The translations under genes and the position numbers were made by a program. The notes under the pieces are model-generated. The model searched no databases. It was not told the DNA's origin and worked only from the letters and a program-made list of their open reading frames with translations. Of a DNA stretch of 64,000 nt, positions 55,229 to 64,000 are shown in pieces; the stretch's first letter is position 1; every line of letters starts with the position of its first letter. The stretch is from Tubulanus polymorphus (lineage: Eukaryota > Nemertea > Palaeonemertea > Tubulaniformes > Tubulanidae): assembly GCF_964204645.1 (NCBI RefSeq), contig NC_134030.1, positions 21,085,110 to 21,149,109 on the forward strand. Reading direction: 5' to 3'.

Positions 55229-55795
55229 TGACACCGGGTGGATCCTCACTTGCCGCATGTGGAATCCTCTATTGCCTCAGGAATCGATGTCCTACTGCAC
55301 ACTAGCGACACCTGGTGGATCCTCACTTGCCACTAGTGGAATCCTCTCCTGTCGCACTAGTTGATGTCCTATAGCACACAAGCGACACCTGGTTGATCCT
55401 CACTTGCCACAAGTGGAATCCTCTATTGCCGCAGTATTTGATGTCCTACAGCACACAAGCGACACCTGGTGGATCCTCACTTGCCACAAGTGGAATCCTC
55501 TATTGCCGCAGTAGTTGATGTCCTACAGCACACAAGTGACACCTGGTGGATCCTCACTTGCCACTAGTGGAATCCTCTCCTGTCGCAGTAGTTGATGTCC
55601 TACTACACACTAGCGACACCTGGTGGATCCTCACTTGCCACAAGTGGAATCCTCTATTGTCTCTGTAATCGATGTCCTACTGCATACTAGCAACACCTGG
55701 TGGTTCCTCACTTGCCACTAGTGGAATCCTCTCCTGTCGCAGTAGTTGATGTCCTACTGCATACTAGTGACACCTGGTGGATCGTCACTTGTCAC
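55229..55795. repeat. 77-bp tandem array, site 1
   Basis: Seven to eight units, 77-bp spacing (gacacc at 55230 and 55307), with cgacacctggtggatcctca and gcagtagttgatgtcctac. Inverted copies sit in MOCOS intron 3. Confidence 0.95.
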
Positions 55796-55863
55796 ATGAT
55801 CGTCAAGACGACTGCCTACATCGATCCCGCATTTTCTAATGCGTGCTTGAAGGCCAGCAAAAT

Positions 55864-56133
55864 CTATATTAAACTAATCCCTTTCTTAGATAATCCGCGG
55901 ATTATACTAATGTTTGGATAAAAGTCATCCCCGTAGATTGAATACGGTATTAACGAATCGTTAGGAATCAGTATTGAATCATGAGTTGATTCAATGTCGT
56001 TGGCTACGTAAGGTACGCGCAGTCGTAGCCCGCGGTAACAGTGATTGTGGTCAGCTTTATCGATCTCCGTTTCCCGTTCGGCGGCGAATGTTTCTGGTGA
56101 AGTGCGTGAGTTGTGGTCGCGCGCTGTAAACAA
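55864..56133 (-). other. Unassigned non-repetitive open frame
   Basis: On the minus strand, after a splice-acceptor-like tttgtttacag (about 56131), 88 codons run to TAG at 55866-55864. The sequence includes RGLRLRVPYVANDIESTHDS and IYGDDFYPNISIIRG, complex in composition and not repeat-derived. I do not recognise a family. It could be an orphan terminal exon or chance. Confidence 0.2.
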
Positions 56134-56798
56134 ATACCCACTTACGAGTTCTACTACGAGTTAACCCCGAATCCCAGTGCCGTCCGGGGGTCGGCGCTAC
56201 CACGCAGGTGATCGGTTCCATAATTAGGCAAATTTGATTGTTTGACGTGAAGTGAATTCTTTTATCAGTTCGAATCCCATCAAGTTCGGTCTAGAATATC
56301 CTGAAATGGATTTCTAGCTGTCCAATTCGGTCTAGTTGCTGTCCAAATTGTCTTAACATTGGGTTTTGTGTGTGAATCAACCATATGATAACCAATACGT
56401 CTTTTAAAAAAATCTAAAATCAAAATTGAATTATTGCCCTGTTTTGCCCAAATTTTGCCTGAAATTTGCCCCAAAAATGTCCTATAATTCAATTCTAGCT
56501 CCAGCCTTGATTGTCTGCCGTTCAAAGATAGTCCTGACTACCCAGGAAAATAAGCGTAAATCTTGGCTCGAAAATATCTTTCGCAGAATTAAAACCCGAG
56601 TTGTTTGTTCTTGTATTTTTCAGGTGAGAACTATTCGGTCGAGAGAAAAGGGTAACTGAATTAGACGTTTCTATGTATAGTTGAACTGTAGTATTTAGTC
56701 GATCGAGGTAAGATTCTGAATTCGAATTAAATCGTTGATTCATGAATGACGTAATGAATACTATTAGGGGTATCTGTGTCCCTTTTGTTTTAGTCTTG

Positions 56799-56912
56799 TG
56801 CCCAGTTTTATAGACTGGCATTATCTTTAAGCTGGGGGCTGACTCCGATTGATTTTCAGTTGCGTTGGTCCCTGGGTTAAAGTCAATACCAGTCTACGAA
56901 ACCAGCCCCTGG
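56799..56912. mobile_element. Short MITE with CCCAGTTTTATAGACTGG ends
   Basis: tgcccagttttatagactgg at the left; ccagtctacgaaaccagccc at the right, an imperfect inverted pair. Similar in style to 12730-12892. Confidence 0.7.
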
Positions 56913-57291
56913 TGTTTAGCCTAGGCTGTACCCCTGGGTCGGGTTTCACAGTTTTGAGTGGGTCCTGGGCCTTAGTCAGGTTTCTTGTGAACGCAATTTT
57001 TGTCCGATCTTCTTCAAATTCGGATATATATTGACTTGTGTGTGGCCCAAAAATCTTGGATGAGAAATTTGTAAATAAGCGGAAAAATTGCAGAAAACCT
57101 GTTACATGCACCACCATTTTGCAGCTATAAACTATTAGATCTACAGTTAGTCATTAACAGTATTAGATTTATCTTCGAAGTCGAATTTATCGACTATATA
57201 TCATGACCTCGAACCGCCGATATCGCTGCCTGGCAGCCGTATTTAAAAAGTCTATAATTACATCGATGACAAAAGCAGTTTCGTCGTCGAG

Positions 57292-57474
57292 TCAAGTGTC
57301 AACGCGAAGAACAATGTCAATTTGCGTCGTGTTTGTCGAACTCGTCGCTGATTGGCTTCGTCGATATTTTCGCGAAGTCGAAAGCTCTTCAAAAGACAAC
57401 TCTTCAAAGCGTTTCATCTTCTTGTCGGCGTAGCGCGACTTTAAAACGAGCAGTCTTTGTAGGATTCTCTCCAT
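57292..57474 (-). other. Unassigned small open frame with ATG
   Basis: 60 codons from ATG 57474 to TGA 57292: charged, with RFEELSFEELSTSRKYRR. Not repeat-derived; not recognised. The opposite strand is open too, which lowers confidence. Confidence 0.2.
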
Positions 57475-57694
57475 ATCTTATTTTAAACATATCATAGTGC
57501 AATTTGAAAAGGCACGTAGTAGGATCGTACCAATAGCTATTCTTATTATCTGTCCATTTCCTCAGTAAGTTCTCAATGCGCCGCTATTAAATGTATATCC
57601 CCCCCCCCCCCCCGTGGGGTTCTATTGTCGTGTTCATTCACCACGCTTTACAATGTGGAAGTACTTTCTTGTCGTATTATTTAATAAAGAAATA

Positions 57695-57740
57695 AACTTG
57701 TAATAATAATGATAATAAAAATAATAATGATGATAATGAT
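57695..57740. repeat. (AAT/ATG)n imperfect microsatellite
   Basis: taataataatgataataaaa and atgatgataatgatg. Confidence 0.85.
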
Positions 57741-57824
57741 GTAAATTGAGAAGTGGGTGGCTTTTGAATGAGCTTCGTTTTTGATGATATTTTTTTTCTT
57801 CGACGTTAATAGTGTTAGTCGTTC

Positions 57825-58110
57825 AATTTCAATTAAAAATGTCTCAGATGACGCACTGAACACATGTGAAGTGTGGACGAATAGTTTGTGAAAATGTGCT
57901 GATAAAATGTCTAATATCTGGTGTTTGTAGTTCATTTTCTATAAAAAAAATGTCTCAGATGAAGTACTGAACACGTGTGAAGTGTGGACGATCAGTTTTT
58001 GCAAGTTAGCTGATAAAATATCTAATATCTGGTGTTTGTAGTTCATTTTCAATTAAAAATGTCTCAGGTGAAGCACTGAACACATGTGAAGTGTGGACGA
58101 TCAGTTTCAG
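57825..58110 (-). repeat. 109-bp satellite array 4 (minus orientation)
   Basis: Two and a half units with gcactgaacacatgtgaagt. More diverged than array 3. Confidence 0.92.
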
Positions 58111-58295
58111 TTGAATGTTTTGAATATAAAGGCAGCAGACTTTGCCCTGGCCTTAATTAGCTCGTATGTAACGGAGTTTTTATGCTCTCACAAGTATAAT
58201 GTTATTGTATGGTTTTTTCCACCGCGCGCATTCGGTGTTTTCATAATATTATCCGCGGATATTTATGTAAGCTGCGTATGGCAATTAAACGGAAT

Positions 58296-58300
<5 letters not shown>

Positions 58301-58386
<86 letters not shown>
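58301..58386. repeat. (TA)43 microsatellite
   Basis: Uninterrupted TA. Confidence 0.97.
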
Positions 58387-58389
<3 letters not shown>

Positions 58390-58538
58390 TGTACCCCCAG
58401 CCGGTGCTGGTGTATATTTACATCGAGATAGATATTACCTCCCAGAAAAATTCATAGAAATATTACACCTAGGCGAATGTGTGAGTTCCGTATGTGGGGG
58501 GCGAGGGCTGATCCGCTGAAGAAGACAGATTTATCTAG

Positions 58539-59050
58539 TTAACCCTTTCACTGCTGGCAGTTTTATGATGCCCTGAAGTGCTGTAGATAATTTGAAAATT
58601 ATTGAAAATTTCACCCCAGTGCGTTGTATGACAGGCATATCACTATGTTGTCTCTACATCGACCAGTGCGGTGTATTGTTAGCTACTATGATAGCTTTTA
58701 TTATGCACTGCATCTGGAACCCAAAATGATGGTCAAAGTGGAGCTCCCAGATCTTCTCAGACGCTGAAAAGTTAAACCCTGACAAATTCTTACCCTAAAG
58801 TGCTGGAGAAAATTTAAAATTCTTTGCTAATGTATCCTTTAACAGACAGGCGTACCACTATAGTGCATCTACACTGTGGTGCGGTGTATCGTAAGTTACC
58901 AATATTTCACAATGTTTAACAGGTGTTGCCATCTTTCAATCGAGATTTTAACTGGTTGATCGTTACCATTACACCGCGATGCGAGAGAGGATCAACCAGG
59001 CACTGATTTGTACGCCGCACTGCGGTGTAGACACACTGTAAAGGGCTAAA
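58539..59050. mobile_element. Two TTAACCC MITE copies, adjacent
   Basis: The first copy starts ttaaccctttcactgctgg at 58539 and ends cgctgaaaagttaaa near 58775. The second overlaps its end (ttaaaccctgacaaattc) and finishes actgtaaagggctaaaa near 59050. Both are in the opposite orientation to the 23000 copy (attttctccagcactt order reversed). Confidence 0.7.
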
Positions 59051-59554
59051 ACCCTGCCTTGCTGAAGTTATTTTCAATTAGTCAGATTTGTTTGCCAGTG
59101 CACCGAACTGAGTAAGATCCTTGAACCCATTTCTAAATCAGATCATATGAACAATTGTTTTTTTTATCATCAGGAATTGTTTGTTCCGGTATTTTTCTTC
59201 TCGCGCGCACGAATGTTCGCGGCTTGTCCGACATCGAGCCTAAACACATACGAAGAGAAGTGATAACATCAAAACACGGATATCGGATTATGTGCGGGAA
59301 TGTTTTTTCGGAAGATGTCGAATAAATAAATTGCGGGTATGAAATTACGTGTATGGACGCATCTGACATCGTCAGGCGTTACGATTGTTGGAATATCCGA
59401 TGTTTGTTGAAATATCCGATTATCACCTGTACGGTTGTTCAATTGGTTTTAGCTGGGGCTATGATCGTTGGACTCTTAAGAGTTTCTTGGGCTTGGATTA
59501 TTGAAATATCGTATTAGGGCTATGATTTGCCAGGACAATGATGGTCAAAATTTC

Positions 59555-59998
59555 TATTGGCTCGGCTTTGATTGTTGCAATATCTGTTGCCAGAACTACA
59601 ATTGTTGAAGTATCTGTTGCCATGAATACAATTGATGAAATATCTGTTGCCAGGAATACAATTGTTGAAATATCTGTTGCCAGGACTACAATTGTTGAAA
59701 TATCTGTTGCCAGGGCTACAATTGTTGAAGTATCTGTTGCCATGAATACAATTGATGAAATATCTGTTGCCAGGAATACAATTGTTTAAATATCTGTTGC
59801 CAGGACTACAATTGATGAAATATCTGTTGCCATGAATACAATTGTTGAAATATCTGTTGCCAGGACTACAATTGTTGAAATATCGGTTGCCTGGACTACA
59901 ATTGTTGAAATATCTGTTGCCATGACTATAATTGTTGAAATATATGTTGCCAGGACTATAATTGTTGACATATCTCTTGCCTGGGGTTTAATTGTTGC
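59555..59998. repeat. 30-bp tandem array, atctgttgccaggactacaa
   Basis: About 14 units of exactly 30 bp, with ttgttgaaat completing each. Sub-types (ggactac, tgaatac, ggaatac) recur in the same order, indicating 120-bp block duplication. Frames are open on both strands because 30 is a multiple of 3. Confidence 0.95.
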
Positions 59999-60419
59999 AA
60001 TGTTGTAATGTTATTTGCAATGTTTTAGTTGTCAGGAGTATGATAGTGCTGAAGTTGAAATAGCTGATTGCCAGCGGCGGGTATATTTACCATTTCAAAA
60101 ATTTCCTCATCTTCTCGAACTGCGTTTCATTCAATGATTGCGACTTCACAGTTTGATTTCGTCTCGGCGAGAAGATTGCTCTGAAATTGGGTGTTTTGAC
60201 GTTTGCGTAAACAGACTGTCGGCGGCGGGAATGTTTTGATTACTGGTTTACGTTCGTGTTCCGTTTGTCTGATGGCAGTGATTTCAATGACGTTTGTCGA
60301 CTGACGGAATCGCAATAATTGATACTGCCGCGAAAATAGATCATCTTGACGACCGCAGCGACTGCCGCCAACATAGTATCGACTATTCCAGACGTATAAT
60401 TATTTCTTACTGAATTGCA

Positions 60420-60972
60420 GGCCTGGTGGATCCTCACTTGCCACAAGTGGAATCCTCTACTGTTGCAGTAGTTGATGTCCTAGTGGACACAAGCAATACC
60501 GAGTGGATCCTCACTTGCCACTAGTGGAATCCTCTATTGCTGCAGTAGTTGATGTCCTACTGCACACCAGCGACACCTGGTGGCTCCTAACTTGTCACAA
60601 GTTGAATCCTTTATTGCCGCAGTAGTTTATGTCCTACTGCACACTAGTGACACCTGGTAGATCCTTTGCCACAAGTGGAATCCTCTATTGCTGCAGTAGT
60701 TGATGTCCTACTGCACACTAGCGACACATGGTGGATCCTCACTTGCCACAAGTGGAATCCTCTATTGCCGCAGTAGTTTATGTCCTACTGCACACCAGCG
60801 ACACCTAGTGGATCCTCACTTGTCATAAGTGGAATCCTCTATTGTCGCAGTAGTTGATGCCCTACTGCACACTAGCGACACCTGGTAGATCCTCACTCGC
60901 CACAAGTGGAACCCTCTATTGCTGCAGTAGTTGATGTCCTACTGCACACTAGCGACACCTGGTGGATCGTCA
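60420..60972. repeat. 77-bp tandem array, site 2
   Basis: About seven units of the same family and orientation as 55229-55795. Confidence 0.95.
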
Positions 60973-61619
60973 TTTGCCCCTAACCTTGCTTCAATCCTAT
61001 TCCTATGATATATGACATTACTAATATTGAGTAAGCTATATGTGTTTACGCTCTCAGTAAATCAGTGCTGCGTTAAGTACCTCTTAATGCACAACATCTT
61101 GAATCCGCCGTGAACTTATCACAAATTGAACTCTCTTGACTTTCTGGAATATCCGGTTAGTTTCCGTCTAAAGCGTATATGTGCAGGGCTTTCACTCTCG
61201 ACGTCGTCAATTCAACTCTTCTTCACGATTTCAGTCATCGGTTCTCTGTTGGGCTCAATACTGTTCGATTGTCATTGAAGGATTGTGAGAGTGATTGTAT
61301 TTTACTAGACAATCCCTGATACCGATCCTAATTTTTTTCATCCATATCTACATTCTTACACCAACTCCAAACGGCCACCTGGAGTTGATTCAATGGAAAA
61401 TGAATGAATTGTTGAATTATTATAAACCTAGAAATTTCTTCCCTTCACTCGGGGAATTTTGTGAAATCACATGAAAAAATCAGGGAGAACTCTTGGGATT
61501 TGTAAATGGGTGCCAAGTGGCCACCCTGTACACCCCACTTTCTCCATCCCTGCATGAAGGGAAGCTATTTCCCCATTCTCTGTTTGGTGCATAGGTAAAT
61601 TGCACTTCCCGGCTCCTAG

Positions 61620-62425
61620 AGTAGGTACATCACGCGTGGGGAGGCTATCCCCCACTCCTTGCTCCCCCACTCCTTGCTCCCCCACTCCTTGCTCCCCCAC
61701 TCCTTGCTCCTAGATAAGGTACATCGCACGTGAGGACGCTATCCCCCACTCCTTGCTCCCCCACTCCTTGCTCCTAAAGTAGGTACATCACACGTGGGGA
61801 TGCTATCCCCCACTCCTTGCTCCCCCACTCCTTGCTCCTAGATTAGGTACATCGCACGTGAGGACGCTATCCCCCACTCCTAGCTCCCCCACTCCTTGCT
61901 CCCCACTCCTTGCTCCTAGAGTAGGTACATCACTCGTGGGGACGCTATCCCCCACTCCTTGCTCCCCCACTCCTTGCTCCTAGATTAGGTACATCACGCG
62001 TGGGGAGGCTATCCCCCACTCCTTGCTCCCCCACTCCTTGCTCCCCCACTCCTTGCTCCCCCACTCCTTGCTCCCCCACTCCTTGCTCCCCCACTCCTTG
62101 CTCCCCCACTCCTTGCTCCCCCACTCCTTGCTCCTAGTGTAGGTACATCACTCGTGAGGACGCTATCCCCCACTCCTTGCTCCTAGTGTAGGTACATCAC
62201 TCGTGAGGACGCTATCCCCCACTCCTTGCTCCTAGTGTAGGTACATCACTCGTGAGGACGCTATCCCCCACTCCTTGCTCCCCCCACTCCTTGCTCCCCC
62301 ACTCCTTGCTCCCCCACTCCTTGCTCCTAGAGTAGGTACATCACTCGTGAGGACGCTATCCCCACTCCTTGCTCCCCCACTCCTTGCTCCCCCACTCCTT
62401 GCTCCTAGAGTAGGTACATCACTGA
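61620..62425. repeat. Nested array: 15-bp units inside longer blocks
   Basis: cccactccttgctcc (15 bp) is repeated one to eight times. Each run is followed by a ~35-bp spacer tagagtaggtacatcactcg, tgaggacgctatc. Blocks differ mainly in the number of 15-bp units. Confidence 0.95.
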
Positions 62426-62764
62426 TGAAGAGAGATGTCTAATTTTCTAAAAGCATCATCAATAACGACATCATCGTTGTACTAATCGGCATTGATATAC
62501 GAGCAATATATGAGTAAACATTTCCCTCGTCGATTCATACCGTAAACAAAAGACAGATTAAGATTTGTCTGACGTGAAAATCACGACGATATTTTCATTT
62601 CCTTGTTCGCCCGTTCGTCACTATGGTTACGACGTCTGACGGACGGACAGACGTGATTTAATAGTTATTACGACTTTTGTTCAGGTGGCGGCGATGAAAA
62701 AAACTAATAATCAAAGTAACATCCTACGCTTTATTTCTTCATTATCAACATCAGCATCCTTTAT

Positions 62765-63460
62765 GTCTTCGATCCAGTTCCACAGTTGTGTCGGTATAAA
62801 TTGAATCTGGATCCAGTTCCACAGTTGTATCGGTATAAATCGAATCTGGATCCAGTTCCACAGTTGTGTGGGTATAATTCAATTCTGAACACAGTTGTGT
62901 GGGTTTAATTTGATTCTGAACCCAGTTCCACAGTTGTGTGGGTTTAATTTGACTCTAAACCCAGTTCCACAGTTGTGTAGGTTTGATTCAACTCTGGATC
63001 CAGTTCCACAGTTGTGTGGGTTTGATTTGACTCTGGATCCAGTTCCATGGTTGTGTGGGTTTAATTTGACTCTTGATCCAGTTCCACAGTTGTGTGGGTA
63101 TAAATTGAATCTGGATCCAGTTCCACAGTTGTGTGGGTTTGATTTAACTCTGGATCCAGTTCCACAGTTGTGTGGGTTTGATTTAACTCTGGATCCAGTT
63201 CCACAGTTGTGTGGGTTTTATTTCACTCTGAACCCAGTTCCGCAGTTGTGTTAGTCAAATTTGACTCAGGACCCAGTTCCACAGTTGTGTGGGTCTAATT
63301 TGACTCAGGACCCAGTTCCACAGTTGTGTTAGTCTAATTTGACTCAGGACCCAGTTCCACAGTTGTGTGGGTCTAATTTGACTCAGGACCCAGTTCCACA
63401 GTTGTGTGGGTCTAATTTGACTCAGGACCCAGTTCCACAGTTGTTTGGGTTTGATTAGTG
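62765..63460. repeat. 39-bp array, third site
   Basis: About 17-18 units with cagttccacagttgtgtggg. The right part (63245-63440) has tctaatttgactcaggacc, the left part tttgatttgactctggatcc, so two sub-families are joined. Confidence 0.95.
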
Positions 63461-63849
63461 AACACGGTTCAATTATGTAATGTATCAATATCAGGTAGTA
63501 CTGGTATAGCAGTGTCTCCTCGGTGCCGCATACAGTAAGTGTATCACAGACTGGATTGAATATCAATGACAGATCTCTAGAGGCAAACGGAGCTGCAGGA
63601 TTTACGACGTAAAGAGACTCTATTACTCTTTGATTGCGATACCCACGTAAAGCGACTACTGTTTATCACTAAGCTTACCCAACCCAGCTTCTAGATTTAC
63701 ATCAAACAGAAACCAACTTTTATCCGAAATGATCATCCGTCTTTCAAAAGACCCATTTTTGTCGGCCATCGATTTTCTTTGCTTTGGTTCTGCAGCTATG
63801 AATAATGTAGGTATGAATTCACAGCTGGGATGAGATCATCCATTCCTTA
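63461..63849. other. Unique stretch, no gene
   Basis: No supported frame or repeat family. Confidence 0.4.
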
Positions 63850-64000
63850 CCTTAGACATTTCCAATTGAAAATGAACTACAAACACCAAATATTAGACAT
63901 TCTATCAGCACCCATTCAAAAACTGATCGTCCACACTTCACATGTGTTCAGTGCTTCATCTGAGACATTTTTAATTGAAAATGAACTACAAACACCAGAT
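63850..64000 (+). repeat. 109-bp satellite array 5, continues past the right edge
   Basis: The first unit and part of the second: gaaaatgaactacaaacacc, gatcgtccacacttcacatg. Confidence 0.93.

Noticed and set aside
62895-63566. 119-codon + and 103-codon - frames
   Set aside because: Same 39-bp satellite; no start context or domain.

Overview
The window is nuclear DNA from an animal. It has spliced genes with GT-AG introns, no operons or ribosome-binding sites, and is dominated by tandem repeats, microsatellites and short foldback transposons. The proteins look like ordinary bilaterian orthologues. A marine invertebrate, perhaps a lophotrochozoan such as a mollusc, is my guess from the repeat style only.

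The genes lie in the first 15.5 kb. On the + strand, the last four exons of an Integrator subunit 10-like gene (INTS10) run from 603 to 2587. Facing it tail to tail is a complete 16-exon molybdenum cofactor sulfurase gene (MOCOS) on the - strand, from the ATG at 13842 to the stop at 4216. I joined its exons by splice phase; they give 968 codons plus stop with every junction in frame. The PLP lysine, the active-site cysteine loop and the MOSC C-x-x-C-Q motif are all present. A duplicated E-box/forkhead-like element lies just upstream of MOCOS. About 1.5 kb further on, a likely untranslated first exon on the + strand ends at a good splice donor (15517/15518), so the rest of the window may be a very long first intron or an intergenic region.

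From about 15.5 kb to 64 kb I found no recognisable host protein-coding exon. The region alternates between unique, CpG-containing, often TAAT-rich islands (possible regulatory DNA) and repeats. Tandem families have periods of 15, 20, 30, 39, 41, 42, 47 (two unrelated families), 60, 71, 77, 109 and 178 bp, plus a 218-bp higher-order dimer. There are also a (CTG)58 tract, (TA)n tracts, a 1-kb polypurine tract and a 450-bp polypyrimidine tract. Dispersed elements include several MITE families with visible terminal inverted repeats, a snapback element with 12-15 bp target duplications found twice, a 5'-truncated LINE tail and a tRNA-like sequence.

The most interesting pattern is that at least three tandem families carry the sequence of short palindromic MITEs found elsewhere in the same window, which suggests repeated conversion of transposon ends or interiors into satellites. 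Nearly every MOCOS intron contains a different one of these families. I see no CRISPR array, no prokaryotic system and no complete autonomous transposon. Most long open frames in the window are open only because they lie on repeats.
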